The position numbers were made by a program, and so were the translations under genes. Below, in pieces: positions 9,009-18,002 of a DNA stretch of 64,000 nt; within the stretch, counting starts at the first letter, position 1, and each line of letters begins with the position of its first letter. The notes under the pieces are model-generated. The model saw only the letters and a program-made list of their open reading frames with translations. It was not told where the DNA came from and ran no database searches. The DNA is taken from NCBI GenBank assembly GCA_963788965.1, contig CAWBIK010000004.1, forward strand, positions 434,001-498,000, in the 5' to 3' direction. Source of the DNA: QHXQ01 sp963788965 (lineage in GTDB: Bacteria > Acidobacteriota > Blastocatellia > Pyrinomonadales > Pyrinomonadaceae).

Positions 9009-9491
9009 CTACGACGCAGAGGTCGTGGTGTCGTGGACGATGCGCCAACCGGCGTCGGTGCGGCGGAGCAGGAGCATGAAGCGGCCGTGCGGCGTATCGT
9101 TTGCGCGCGTCAGTTGCCAGCGGCCCGTAGCGACGGCGTAGAAAGGGCTGAGCGGTTTGATGTCAAGTTCGGAGAAGGCGAGCGTGCCCATCTTCTCACG
9201 CGAGTTGTAAGCTTTCTTGTAGCGGTCGAGCACGGTCTGCCAACCGCGTGTGATCGTGTCGGCGGAGACGAGCGTGGTCGTCTCCGCGCGCTCGTAGCCA
9301 TCCATGTAGCCGTCCACGTCGCCCCGATTCCACGCGGCCGCCTGCGCCTCCAACACGGCACGCACATCCGCCACCGCCTGCTCGTTCGCACGCGCCGAGT
9401 CGGGTGTGGAGACACACGCGGGCGCAATAGTGATTAATAGAAGAAGCAAGATAACGGTGGGGTGGGTTAAGTTTCTCATCATGTTCATCAT
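9009..9491 (-). CDS. SnoaL/DUF4440-like lipoprotein
   Basis: This 160-residue protein has a lipoprotein signal (LLLLLITIAPAC, lipobox IAPAC with Cys near residue 26) followed by an NTF2/SnoaL-type cone fold. Visible motifs are AWNRGDVDGYMDGY, GWQTVLDRYKKAY and GWRIVHDTT, typical of DUF4440 proteins. The function is unknown; such domains bind small ligands or act as ketosteroid-isomerase relatives. It ends 38 bases upstream of the S9 peptidase start on the same strand and starts 2 bases after the PIN toxin gene ends, so it lies in a tight run of minus-strand genes. Confidence 0.8.
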   Translation of the reverse strand: MMNMMRNLTHPTVILLLLLITIAPACVSTPDSARANEQAVADVRAVLEAQAAAWNRGDVDGYMDGYERAETTTLVSADTITRGWQTVLDRYKKAYNSREKMGTLAFSELDIKPLSPFYAVATGRWQLTRANDTPHGRFMLLLRRTDAGWRIVHDTTTSAS

Positions 9492-9493
9492 GT

Positions 9494-9910
9494 CTATGCG
9501 AGCAAGTGGACACGGAAACCATGCCCTGTCGCGTTACGGTAAAGCGGCCCGTCCAGCGTCCACAATTCGGAGTTGAGGACTTCGGTTAAAGCGAGATAGG
9601 CGGCGTCATAAGCATTCTGTCGCCCTAACGTCAGCGCGATCTCGACCGCGCGCCTTGCGTCATCCAAATCGTGATAAGTAATGGGCAGCAGCGCCGCGTT
9701 GCTCCAAGCGACCGCCACATCTGCGGCCTGAAAAGCGCCGCTTACGATCAGGCGCGTCAGCGCGTTAGCGAATTCGTACTTGGCTAAAGTCGGAGCGTGG
9801 AGGGCCACATCTTGATCGAGCCAGTCGAGGAACTGGTTGAGCACTTGAGCGCCGCGCGGATCGCCGCTCACCAGCGCAACCAACAGGTTGGCATCTATGA
9901 CAGCCATCAA
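9494..9910 (-). CDS. PIN domain toxin (VapC-like ribonuclease)
   Basis: This 138-residue PIN domain opens with AVIDANLLVALVSGD, giving the first catalytic Asp near residue 6. Further acidic positions are in LAKYEFANALTR (Glu) and QNAYDAAYLAL (Asp near 104), with a final Asp in LWTLDGPLYR. These match the four-acid metal site of VapC-type RNases. Its start overlaps the stop of the small upstream gene by four bases, the usual toxin-antitoxin arrangement with the antitoxin first. The target RNA cannot be told from sequence. Confidence 0.85.
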   Translation of the reverse strand: MMAVIDANLLVALVSGDPRGAQVLNQFLDWLDQDVALHAPTLAKYEFANALTRLIVSGAFQAADVAVAWSNAALLPITYHDLDDARRAVEIALTLGRQNAYDAAYLALTEVLNSELWTLDGPLYRNATGHGFRVHLLA

Positions 9911-10095
9911 CGCTTGCCGCGCGCCGCTTCGTCCCGCCCCGCACGCACGACAGCCGCCGCATCAACTTCGGGGAGTTTCGCGCCCAACTGTCTCAGCCGT
10001 AATAAGGCCGCGCGGACTTCTGCGCGCTGCACTGTTCGGTCGTGCGGTAATTGTGCTGCTTGAATCGGCAGAGATGCGTTGGCTTTGTCCGGCAT
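9907..10095 (-). CDS. Small antitoxin-like protein
   Basis: This 62-residue charged protein (start MPDKANASLPIQAAQ, end RDEAARGKR) is translationally coupled to the PIN toxin by a 4-base overlap. I do not recognise a defined AbrB or RHH fold with certainty. Size, position and overlap make it the partner antitoxin. It starts about 75 bases after the esterase gene stop. Confidence 0.65.
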   Translation of the reverse strand: MPDKANASLPIQAAQLPHDRTVQRAEVRAALLRLRQLGAKLPEVDAAAVVRAGRDEAARGKR

Positions 10096-10169
10096 AATCT
10101 AATCACCTTTAGGCGGCAGCGGTTGCGCTCAATCATACTTAACTGCGGCCCGGCCGACAACCTATAGAA

Positions 10170-10876
10170 CTAACTCACACGCGCCTGCAACCACGCGCGC
10201 ACGTCGGCGCGCATGGCGTCGGTTAGTTCGTGCGCTGCGTCGTAACTGTTGAACTCAACGTCGCGGGCGCGCAAGGTTAGACGCTGTGCGTAGTCCGCGA
10301 CGCGGGCGGGCGGATAGTATTCGTCGCGCGTGCCTGCAAGATGTAGCACGCTGGCATCGGTGGGTTGATAAAGTGCGCTCGTCTCCCAATCGCCGGGCAA
10401 GCCGCCGCAGATGCCGACGACGCCGCGCAAGCTGTGCGCGTGCGTGAAGGCAAAGCGATAGTTGAGCGCGCACGTCTGCGAGAAGCCGAGCAGGAAGATG
10501 CGCGTGCGTTCGGCGACACCTTCATCGATCAGTGTCTCGATCAGATCGAGTAACGCGCGGTGATGGACGGCCACGGAATCCTCGGACTTAAAATTGGTCA
10601 GCCAGCCGAAGCCGTAACGCAGAGGACCGTCCGGCTCGCGCGGTTCTTTGATGTGCTGATGCGGTCCTTGCAGCGCCGCGACGGCAAAGCCGTCCGGCAC
10701 ACATTGCCGCGCCGCGCGCAACATCCACCCCTTGTTGCTGCCGTAGCCATGCAGCGCGACGAGCAGCGGCGCGGGCGTCGGCGTGGCGCATGGAGGTCGT
10801 AATAAAGTTTGACCGTCGCGGTCAGCGTTCGTTCTGCGTCTGGTTCAGTCACGTCGTTATGGTCCAAGCCGCACAC
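10170..10876 (-). pseudogene. Alpha/beta hydrolase (predicted esterase, COG0400-like), frameshifted
   Basis: The core reads LLVALHGYGSNKGWMLRAAR (oxyanion region), FLLGFSQTCALNYRFAF (nucleophile Ser in GFSQ), AGTRDEYYP (Asp) and YDAAHELT (His), the triad order of the carboxylesterase/phospholipase YpfH group. The first 30 residues (MCGLDHNDVTEPDAERTLTA...) lie in another frame. The break is near 10790 in a CGCCACGCCGACGCCCGCGCC tract. The start lies seven bases downstream of the UvrD-like gene stop, so the two are likely one transcript. The substrate is unknown. The indel may be a sequencing error. Confidence 0.75.
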
Positions 10877-10882
10877 ACCTTG

Positions 10883-12955
10883 TCAATTCAAGTAACCACC
10901 CGGCTCGCCGTTCGTTACTTCCTTTACTTCGAGCGTGAGCGCGTCTTCTTCGAGTTGCCAGACTTCGTATAACTCCGGCGGCACTTCGGTGACGAAGCGC
11001 GAGGGGCGTTGCAGGACGGTCTGATGATTATAGTCGGCGCTCATCAACGGATAGGTGAGATAGAGTTGATCGCGTGCGCGCGTTAGGGCGACGTACCAGA
11101 GGCGACGTTCTTCTTCTTCGCCTTCGGCTTCGCGCAAACTGCGCGGCGCGGGGAAGCGCCCGTCCGCCGCCCAGATGACGAAGACCGCGCGCCATTCAAG
11201 CCCTTTGGCTTGATGCACGGACGTGAGCGTCAACAACTCGTCTTCGTCGCCGCCGCTGATCACGTCTTCGCCCGTGAGCGGTTGCGGCGCGCCGTAGCGT
11301 TCGGTTGAAAGCAAGGCTAACTCGGCGAGAAATTCTTCGGTCGAGTTGTAGCGCGCACTGTATTGCGCGAGTTGGCGCAGGTCCTCAAGGCGCGCGTCGG
11401 CGTTCTCGTAAGTCGCCGCAAGGTACGCTTCATAGCCGCGCGCGAGGACCAACTCGATCTGGCGTGCGGGGCTGTGGCGCACTTCGTCGCGCGCAAGCTC
11501 TGCAATCAGTGCGCGAAACTCGGCCCAAGTCGTGCCGCGCCGGGCGACGTTGTCCGCGCCGCCGCTAACAACTAAGGCGAGCGGGTCTGTTGTGAACGCG
11601 AGTTGTTCCCAGATGCGTTGCGCCGTGGCGGGGCCGACGTTCGGGATCAGTTTCAACGTGCGCTGCCACGCCAACTCGTCGCGCGGGTTGGCGACGAGGC
11701 GCAGGTAAGCGAGCACGTCTTTGATGTGCGCCTGCTCGAAGAAGCGCACGCCGCTGCGGATGCGATAAGGGATGCCGCGCCGCGTCAACTCCAACTGCAA
11801 TTCGAGCGCGTGATAGTGCGAACGATATAGCACCGCGATCTCCGTGAGCGGCACGCCTTCTTCGCGCAACTCAAGGACGTGCGCGGCCACAAACGTCGCT
11901 TGCTGATCCGCGTCGCGGCACGGCACGAGCGCGGGCGGTAAGTTTAATGACGGCCGGACAGCGCGCAACTCTTTCGGAAACTGTTTGCGGTTCGCGGCAA
12001 TCGAGACGTTGGCGACCGCGAGGATGTCGGGCGTCGAACGATAATTCGTCTCTAATCTATATTGGCGCGCGTCCGGGTAACGTTTGGGGAACTCGTAGAT
12101 GTTCGCCCACTCCGCGCCGCGCCACGCGAAGATCGATTGCGCGTCGTCGCCGACGACCATCACGTTGCGATGTTTGACGGCGAGCAGATCGACGATCTCG
12201 GCTTGCAGTTTGTTCGTGTCCTGATACTCGTCCACCAGTATGTGCTGGAATTGATCGCTGTAGAGCCGCGCGATCTCGTCCTTCTCCATCAAGAGCCGCT
12301 TCCAGTTGAGCAACAGATCGTCGTAGTCCATCACGTTGCGCGCGCGCTTGCGCTCCATGTAAACGACATCGACGCGTTTGATCTGATCGGTCAACGGCTC
12401 GAAGTAAGGATAACGACGCGCGACCACATCGGGAATCGGTTGATCTGTGTTGGTCGCAAAGCTGATGATGTCCTGCAAGACTTCCGCTTTCGGGAAGCGG
12501 CGCACGCGCGTGTCTATGCCCGCCTCTTGCACGCACACGCCGAGCAGATCGCGCGCGTCTTCGGCATCGAGGATGGAGTAGTTTGAATCGTAACCGATTG
12601 ATTCGGCGTGGCGACGCAGCAGCAGATTAGCCACGCGATGAAACGTGCCGCCCCAGACGCGACGGCTGACATCGCCGCCCCCGCCCGTCAACGCTTCGAC
12701 GCGGCGCAGCATCTCGCGCGCGGCCCGGTTCGTGAACGTCGCCAACATGATCGAAGCGGGCGCAACGCCCTGTTCGATCAGATAGGCGACGCGATAAGTG
12801 ATCGCGCGCGTCTTGCCCGACCCTGCGCCCGCGATGACGAGCACGGGGCCTGTGGGTGCGGTCACAACCGCGAACTGCTCCGCGTTCAACTCTTCGCGGT
12901 AGCGCGCGAGTCGATCCGGCGCACCCGGCGGACGTTTGATCACGTAACGCTTCAT
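10883..12955 (-). CDS. UvrD/PcrA-like superfamily 1 DNA helicase
   Basis: This is a 690-residue 3'-5' helicase. Motifs in order: Q-motif LNAEQFAVV, Walker A AGAGSGKTR near residue 40, TFTNRAAREML (Ia), Walker B LVDEYQDTNKLQ, VVGDDAQSIFAWRGA (III), LETNYRST (IV), LTSVHQAKGLEWRAVFV (V) and EERRLWYVALTRAR (VI). The frame is open to 13033, but the Met at 12955 starts the family-like sequence. It would act in DNA repair or replication restart. The fusion protein at 48230 carries a paralogous helicase with the same N-terminal layout (IKR...ELNAEQF). Confidence 0.92.
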   Translation of the reverse strand: MKRYVIKRPPGAPDRLARYREELNAEQFAVVTAPTGPVLVIAGAGSGKTRAITYRVAYLIEQGVAPASIMLATFTNRAAREMLRRVEALTGGGGDVSRRVWGGTFHRVANLLLRRHAESIGYDSNYSILDAEDARDLLGVCVQEAGIDTRVRRFPKAEVLQDIISFATNTDQPIPDVVARRYPYFEPLTDQIKRVDVVYMERKRARNVMDYDDLLLNWKRLLMEKDEIARLYSDQFQHILVDEYQDTNKLQAEIVDLLAVKHRNVMVVGDDAQSIFAWRGAEWANIYEFPKRYPDARQYRLETNYRSTPDILAVANVSIAANRKQFPKELRAVRPSLNLPPALVPCRDADQQATFVAAHVLELREEGVPLTEIAVLYRSHYHALELQLELTRRGIPYRIRSGVRFFEQAHIKDVLAYLRLVANPRDELAWQRTLKLIPNVGPATAQRIWEQLAFTTDPLALVVSGGADNVARRGTTWAEFRALIAELARDEVRHSPARQIELVLARGYEAYLAATYENADARLEDLRQLAQYSARYNSTEEFLAELALLSTERYGAPQPLTGEDVISGGDEDELLTLTSVHQAKGLEWRAVFVIWAADGRFPAPRSLREAEGEEEERRLWYVALTRARDQLYLTYPLMSADYNHQTVLQRPSRFVTEVPPELYEVWQLEEDALTLEVKEVTNGEPGGYLN

Positions 12956-13222
12956 GGTCTGGTCAGGCTTATAGCACGCGGGCCTGTGCGCTGTGAAACT
13001 TGCGTTCAAGATCGCGCCGCCGACGCCCAACATAGTGGCCCGCAGCCATCGAACTTATGTCTTGTCGCAGGCGCAAGCAGTATGCTAGATTGGATTTGCC
13101 CACACTGGCGGCGCTGGGTCCTACTCACTACCAGCCGCGTCGCACATTCTAACCCCTAACCCGGACCGACCTCGCTCATCTTCGAGCGTGCCGTCACCAA
13201 ACTTTTAAGGAGACTTACCTCG

Positions 13223-15346
13223 ATGCGAACCCCTACGCGCCTGCGCCGCGTGCTGCTCACTGCCCTAACCTTAATCTGTTTTCTATCACCCGCTGCGGCC
13301 CAGTTAGCCCGCAAGCCGGCGGCGACCTCGAACAAGGCAAACGTTCCGGCTGCCGATAACTCAATCGTTGCGCTCCCGGCCAAATCACTCACCGCACCAC
13401 AAGCCCCACAGGCGCTCGCGTGGAGTCCGGTCCCGCCGATGCAAACGTCGCGTTACCTGCTGGCCGCGGCCACGCTCAACAATAAGCTGTACGCCGTCGG
13501 CGGCGTGACCAGCATCAACGGCCTCGGCACGTTGGAGATTTACGACCCGGCGACTAATGCTTGGACGACCGGCCCCTCTTTGCCGACGCCGCGTTACGGC
13601 ATCGGCGCGGCCGTGCTCAATAACAAACTCTATGTGGTCGGCGGCCTCGCCGGCACGTCCACTTCTAAGGTAGTTGAGATTTATGATCCGACGACGAACG
13701 CTTGGACAACCGGCCCCGCAATGGTGAATGAGCACGCCTATGTTGGCGTCGCCGTGCTCAACAACAAGCTCTATGCAGTGGGCGGTTATGACATCAACGG
13801 ACTGGGCAACAAGGCGGAAGTTTACAACCCGGTGTCGGACTCGTGGACGGCCATCGCGCCCTTGCCCACGGCGCGCTACGGCAGCGCCGCAGCCGCGCTC
13901 AACGGTAAGCTCTACGCCATCGGCGGCTCAGGCAGCAGCAACCTCAGCCGCGTGGACATCTACGATCCGACCACGAACACTTGGACGAGCGGCCCCGCCA
14001 TGACCACCGCGCGCTACTATCTCACGGCCGCAGTGGTCAACAATAAAATCTACGTGCCCGGCGGTTTCAATAACGGCCCGCTGAACACGGTGGAAGTGTT
14101 CGATCTGGCGACCAACTTGTGGACGCCCGGCCCCGTCATGCTGATGACGCGCTACGGCATTGGCCTGGCCGCGATCAATAACAAGCTCTATGTGGCCGGC
14201 GGCAACGTCGTCAGCGGGCGCACGTCCACGACGAACACGGTCGAAGTGCTCGCGCAGGTGGTGAATGCCGGCGACGTGCTCATTAGCGAGTTCCGTTTGT
14301 CCGGCCCCGCCGGGGCGCAGGATGAGTTCGTCGAACTGTATAACAACACCGACGCGCCCGTCACGGTTGATACCACAGACGGCTCGGCGGGCTGGACGTT
14401 GGCGACGGCGACCGGCGGGCTGCTCACGATCCCGAACGGCACGACCATCGCGGCGCGCGCACACCTGCTCTGCGCCAACAACACGGCGGGCAGCGGCTAC
14501 AGCCTCAATGGCATCGCGCCGGCCGATCTCACGTACACCACGGACATAGCCGACGGCGCTGGCGTGGCCCTCTTCAACACCGCCAACGCGGCCAACTTCG
14601 CGCTCGCCACACGGCTCGACGCGGTCGGCTCAAGCACCGAAGCCAACTCGCTCTATCGTGAAGGCAACGGGTCTGCGCCGCCTTCGGGTCTGAGCAGCAC
14701 GTATCAGGCCAGCTACGTGCGCAACCTTGCGACGGGTCTGCCCAAAGACACGAACGACAACGCCGCGGATTTCATCATGGTCGAAGCGTCCGGCGCAGGT
14801 CTCGGTCTGGACGGCCGCCTCGGCGCACCCGCGCCGGAGAACGCCGCCAGCCCCGTCCAGCGCAACGCGCAGTTGAAGGCCACACTCGTTGATCCGCAGC
14901 AGGCGACCACGGCCGCGCCGAACCGCGTGCGCGACACTACGTCGGGCGGGGCGGGCACGCCGACCGAGTTCGGCACGCTCGCTATCAGGCGCAAGTTCAA
15001 GAACAATACGGGTGTGCCCGTCACAGCCCTGCGCTTTCGCGTCGTGCAATTGACGACCAACCAGCCTAGCGCACCCGTGGGCACGGCCGATCTGCGCCTG
15101 CTCGGCGGCACGGGCAGCTTCATCGTCAGCCTGACGGGCGGCGGCACGGACACCGTGCAGCGCCTCACGTTGGAGCAACCGTCGGACGCGACCGTCGGCG
15201 GCGGCTACAACGCCAGCGTGGCGGCGGGCACGATCACAATCGGCAGTCCGCTCGCATCGGGCGCGTCGCTCAATGTCGAGTTCCTGCTCGGCGTCGCGCG
15301 GGGCGGCACGTATAGCTTCTTCGTCAACGTCGAAGCTCTGCCCTAA
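13223..15346 (+). CDS. Secreted kelch-repeat protein with lamin-tail domain
   Basis: This 707-residue protein has a signal peptide (VLLTALTLICFLSPAAA). Residues about 70-345 form six kelch blades, each with NNKLYAVGG, VEIYDPTTNAWTTGP and a paired-Gly strand, giving a beta-propeller. Residues about 350-450 form a lamin-tail domain (GDVLISEFRLSGPAGAQDEF followed by VELYN). The remainder is beta-rich and unrecognised. AAGGAGA 10 bases upstream fixes the ATG. No catalytic motif is seen; a surface binding or adhesion role is plausible. A strong terminator follows at 15378. Confidence 0.88.
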   Translation: MRTPTRLRRVLLTALTLICFLSPAAAQLARKPAATSNKANVPAADNSIVALPAKSLTAPQAPQALAWSPVPPMQTSRYLLAAATLNNKLYAVGGVTSINGLGTLEIYDPATNAWTTGPSLPTPRYGIGAAVLNNKLYVVGGLAGTSTSKVVEIYDPTTNAWTTGPAMVNEHAYVGVAVLNNKLYAVGGYDINGLGNKAEVYNPVSDSWTAIAPLPTARYGSAAAALNGKLYAIGGSGSSNLSRVDIYDPTTNTWTSGPAMTTARYYLTAAVVNNKIYVPGGFNNGPLNTVEVFDLATNLWTPGPVMLMTRYGIGLAAINNKLYVAGGNVVSGRTSTTNTVEVLAQVVNAGDVLISEFRLSGPAGAQDEFVELYNNTDAPVTVDTTDGSAGWTLATATGGLLTIPNGTTIAARAHLLCANNTAGSGYSLNGIAPADLTYTTDIADGAGVALFNTANAANFALATRLDAVGSSTEANSLYREGNGSAPPSGLSSTYQASYVRNLATGLPKDTNDNAADFIMVEASGAGLGLDGRLGAPAPENAASPVQRNAQLKATLVDPQQATTAAPNRVRDTTSGGAGTPTEFGTLAIRRKFKNNTGVPVTALRFRVVQLTTNQPSAPVGTADLRLLGGTGSFIVSLTGGGTDTVQRLTLEQPSDATVGGGYNASVAAGTITIGSPLASGASLNVEFLLGVARGGTYSFFVNVEALP

Positions 15347-15377
15347 ACGAACGCAGCAGTCTGCGCTTAAAGATAGC

Positions 15378-15442
15378 GCAAGCGGCCGGTTGCAAGTCAC
15401 TCGGATTATCGAATGACAAGGCAACCGGCCGCTTGCTTTTTT
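15378..15442 (+). terminator. Strong intrinsic terminator
   Basis: A perfect 16-bp inverted repeat (15378-15393 with 15421-15436) is followed directly by six T (15437-15442). It ends the kelch gene transcript. Confidence 0.85.
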
Positions 15443-15563
15443 CTGCCGATTGCTGACCGTCTGTTGTCTACTGCGTTTCAATTGCATTTTGCGCCCGTGG
15501 GCGGTTAGGATGTGGCGTTAACCCTTTGCCCAAATTCCAGTGTGCGAGAAGCGAGGTGGCGCG

Positions 15564-15869
15564 ATGAAATTTCCCGGCGGCATGAATATTCAGCAGATGA
15601 TGAAGCAAGCGCAGCAGATGCAGGAGAAGATGCAGAAGGAGATGGAGACGATGATCGTGGACGCCACGGCGGGCGGCGGCGTCGTCACCGTGCAGATGCG
15701 CGGCACGAAGGAACTAGAGTCGTTAAAGATCGACCCGGAAGCGATCAAAGACGGCGACGTAGAGATGCTGCAAGACCTGATCGTCGCCGCCGTCAACGAA
15801 GCGAGCCGCAAAGTCGATGAAGCCATGCAAGGCAAACTCGGCGGCATGCTTCCGCCCGGACTGCTTTAA
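15564..15869 (+). CDS. YbaB/EbfC family nucleoid-associated protein
   Basis: This 101-residue protein has the family pattern: a Met/Gln-rich helix (IQQMMKQAQQMQEKMQKEME), the strand VDATAGGGVVTVQMRGTKEL, DPEAIKDGDVEMLQDLI and a C-terminal helix ending in GGMLPPGLL. YbaB dimers bind DNA and are usually encoded between dnaX and recR; here recR follows directly while dnaX is 24 kb away. The frame extends to 15540, but the ATG at 15564 has a GAGGTGG upstream and matches the family start. Confidence 0.93.
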   Translation: MKFPGGMNIQQMMKQAQQMQEKMQKEMETMIVDATAGGGVVTVQMRGTKELESLKIDPEAIKDGDVEMLQDLIVAAVNEASRKVDEAMQGKLGGMLPPGLL

Positions 15870-15872
15870 GCA

Positions 15873-15948
15873 CTGACGAGTGATGGATAACAAGTTAAGA
15901 CTTGTTTCCATTCGTCACTCGTCACTTGTCACTTGTCACTTGTCACTG
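15873..15948. repeat. Heptad hairpin element (GTCACTT type)
   Basis: Five exact-period units (GTCACTC, three GTCACTT, GTCACTG) fill 15914-15948. The left arm at 15875-15895 pairs with 15900-15923 to form a hairpin. The element fills the whole gap between ybaB and recR, so the mRNA of this operon would carry it. Confidence 0.7.
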
Positions 15949-15953
15949 TTCTT

Positions 15954-16568
15954 ATGCTTGATTACGCCGAGCCGGTCACGAAGTTGATTGACGAGTTCAA
16001 GCGCCTGCCCGGCGTGGGGCAGAAGTCGGCGCAGCGGTTGGCGTTTCATGTCTTGCGGATGAGTGAGGCTGAAGTCGAGCGGTTCGTCGCGGCGCTCGAA
16101 GAGGTGAAGCGCAAGATCGTCTTCTGCTCGATCTGCAACAACCTGACGGACGTTGAGCCGTGCCGCTACTGCGCCTCGCCGTCGCGCGACCGTTCCATCA
16201 TCTGCGTGGTCGAAGAACCTTACAACCTCGTCGCCATCGAAAAGACGCGTAGCTATCACGGCCTCTATCACGTCCTGCACGGCAGCCTGTCGCCGATTCG
16301 CAACGTACACCCGGAGGACCTGCGCCTGCAAAACATGCTGCCACGCCTGCGGCCCGAAAACAACGAAGGCGTCGAAGTGCGCGAAGTCATCCTCGCCACC
16401 AACCCCAACACCGAAGGCGAAGCGACCGCCAGTTATATCTCACGCTTGTTGAAACCGCTCGGTGTCCGCACCACCCGCATTGCCATGGGCATGCCCGTCG
16501 GCAGCGACCTCGAATACGTCGATGAGGTCACGATGGACAAGGCGCTGGCCAACCGGCACGACATATAA
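15954..16568 (+). CDS. recR: Recombination protein RecR
   Basis: RecR works with RecO (and RecF) to load RecA on gapped DNA. This 204-residue protein has the helix-hairpin-helix LPGVGQKSAQRLAFHVL near residues 18-34, the four-Cys zinc site CSIC...CRYC (Cys 58, 61, 70, 73), a Toprim domain beginning IICVVEEP and the C-terminal Walker-like segment with TRIAMGMPVGSDLEYVDEVT. The ATG at 15954 removes seven leader residues that lie in the heptad repeat and gives the family start. Confidence 0.96.
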   Translation: MLDYAEPVTKLIDEFKRLPGVGQKSAQRLAFHVLRMSEAEVERFVAALEEVKRKIVFCSICNNLTDVEPCRYCASPSRDRSIICVVEEPYNLVAIEKTRSYHGLYHVLHGSLSPIRNVHPEDLRLQNMLPRLRPENNEGVEVREVILATNPNTEGEATASYISRLLKPLGVRTTRIAMGMPVGSDLEYVDEVTMDKALANRHDI

Positions 16569-16677
16569 GTAGGCAGTAGGCAGTTAAGATAAGGCTGCTT
16601 AAGCGCGGGTCTAGTGCGTGACGCTTAACCCGCAACAAAGGGGCCTTTGGCTTTGTCTTAACTGCCTACTGCTCTTA
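16569..16677. repeat. Heptad hairpin element (GTAGGCA type)
   Basis: Units GTAGGCA, GTAGGCA and GTTAAGA (16569-16589) pair with the arm TCTTAACTGCCTACT (16656-16670). A second inner stem GCGGGT/ACCCGC sits in the loop. It lies between the convergent recR and pyrE genes and may end both transcripts. Confidence 0.65.
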
Positions 16678-17283
16678 AAACCGCACGTGTTCTTCGGGCA
16701 CGCCCTTCTTGCATTCGGCGCATTCGTCGGCGGTGTCGTAGTACTTGGCGTCGAACTCGACGAGCGATTTGATCTCAATGCCGTCGAGTTCGGCCGGTGC
16801 GCCTTTGAAGCGGACAATCGCGCCGCAGCCGATGACCTGTGCGCCGAAGCCGCGCACGAGTTCGGCCGTCTCTTGCAAAGCGCCGCCGCTGCGGATGATG
16901 TCGTCCACGATCACGCACGGGTTGATGTCGCCTTGATTGACGTACTGGCGAAACATGCGCTTGTCGTCTTCGCGCTCGGCCCAGTAGATTTGCTGCGCGT
17001 TCAATGCCTCGCGCACGCCGAAGGCGACGGGGATGCCGCCCGCGCCCGGCGCGATCACGGCGATCTGCGGCAGCATACTGGAAATCTCTTTTTCGATTCT
17101 GAACTTGCGGGAGAGCGCGACCGCCAGCACGCGCGCCGTGTCGTAATAGCGAAAGGCGAGCGGCATCTGGAAGTAGTGCGGCGTGTGCTTGCCCGACGAG
17201 TAGACGAAGTGCCCTTCGCGGAACGCGCCCGTGCGCTTTAGCATCGTCATCACTTCATCCTGCGACGGAATCAGTTGCACCAT
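16675..17283 (-). CDS. pyrE: Orotate phosphoribosyltransferase
   Basis: PyrE makes OMP from orotate and PRPP in pyrimidine synthesis. This 202-residue protein shows the N-terminal segment FREGHFVYSSGKHTPHYFQ that contacts orotate, the PRPP-binding loop VIVDDIIRSGGAL at residues 124-136 and a C-terminal Cys-containing tail CAECKKGVP, also seen in some other bacterial PyrE proteins. One caution: the same fold serves other phosphoribosyltransferases, but the SSGKHTPHY region favours PyrE. No other pyr genes are nearby. Confidence 0.8.
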   Translation of the reverse strand: MVQLIPSQDEVMTMLKRTGAFREGHFVYSSGKHTPHYFQMPLAFRYYDTARVLAVALSRKFRIEKEISSMLPQIAVIAPGAGGIPVAFGVREALNAQQIYWAEREDDKRMFRQYVNQGDINPCVIVDDIIRSGGALQETAELVRGFGAQVIGCGAIVRFKGAPAELDGIEIKSLVEFDAKYYDTADECAECKKGVPEEHVRF

Positions 17284-17303
17284 AGATCAAATCTCCACTA
17301 GCG

Positions 17304-17376
17304 GAATGATGAACGTTGACTGATGCAGGATGAATTAAAGAGCGACTGCTCGCCGCTGCTCATTCATCATTCATCA
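17304..17376. repeat. Heptad hairpin element (TCATTCA type), degenerate
   Basis: A left arm with GAATGAT, GAACGTT, GACTGAT-like units (17304-17335) pairs imperfectly with CATTCATCATTCATCA (17361-17376). It sits upstream of pyrE and downstream of the Nudix gene. Confidence 0.5.
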
Positions 17377-17416
17377 GGCCACATTCATGTTTTTGGAAAG
17401 CGGGCAAAGCATATCA

Positions 17417-17896
17417 TTATTCGGGCGGGTTTGCGCTACTTTGGAGCGTGCGGGCGATGAGGCGGCGTTGCTCCGTGGGCAATTCGCCGGGCAGCGCGTC
17501 GAGCGCGAACCAGCGGGCCGCTTCGATCTCAGCGCCTTGCGGTTCGGCCGTGCCGTCGGCCGCGGCGCGCGCGCAGAACATGATCTCGACCTGTCGCGGG
17601 CGCACGAGCGTGCGGACAAAAGCGATGCGCGCGGCCGCGAGTTCCAGTCCGACCTCTTCGCGCAGTTCGCGCCGCAGCGTCTCTTCGGGTTGCTCGCCCT
17701 TTTCCATGAAGCCGCCGGGTATGCCCCAACCGCTCCCGCTGCGAAAGGTGTGCTTCAAGAGCAGCACGCGCCCCGTCGCGTCGAGCACACACGCGCCCGC
17801 CGTCACCGTGAAGCGCGGCTCAACCAACCACACGCCCCAACGCCGCACACGCCCCGGCGCACCGCGCCACACCCCCGCGAGTATTCGTCGCCACAT
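17417..17896 (-). CDS. Nudix hydrolase
   Basis: This 159-residue protein hydrolyses a nucleoside diphosphate linked to another moiety. The Nudix box reads GGFMEKGEQPEETLRREL followed by REEVGL, with all consensus Gly, Arg and Glu positions present (near residues 59-82). It has a basic N-terminus (RRILAGVWRGAPGRVRRWGV) and no signal peptide. Substrate cannot be predicted. It lies alone between two heptad hairpin elements. Confidence 0.88.
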   Translation of the reverse strand: MWRRILAGVWRGAPGRVRRWGVWLVEPRFTVTAGACVLDATGRVLLLKHTFRSGSGWGIPGGFMEKGEQPEETLRRELREEVGLELAAARIAFVRTLVRPRQVEIMFCARAAADGTAEPQGAEIEAARWFALDALPGELPTEQRRLIARTLQSSANPPE

Positions 17897-17931
17897 AGAA
17901 CGCGATGATAAGCGGGAACGAACGCGAAGGA

Positions 17932-17999
17932 AAATGATGAACGATGAACGATGAACGAAAGACAGCTTGATCTTTATTCATCATTCATCGTTCATCAAT
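17932..17999. repeat. Heptad hairpin element (GATGAAC type), best example
   Basis: Three exact tandem GATGAAC units (17936-17956) face three units TTCATCA, TTCATCG, TTCATCA (17977-17997), forming a long hairpin with loop GAAAGACAGCTTGATCTTTA. This copy shows the 7-base period on both arms most clearly. Confidence 0.75.
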
Positions 18000-18002
18000 G
18001 CT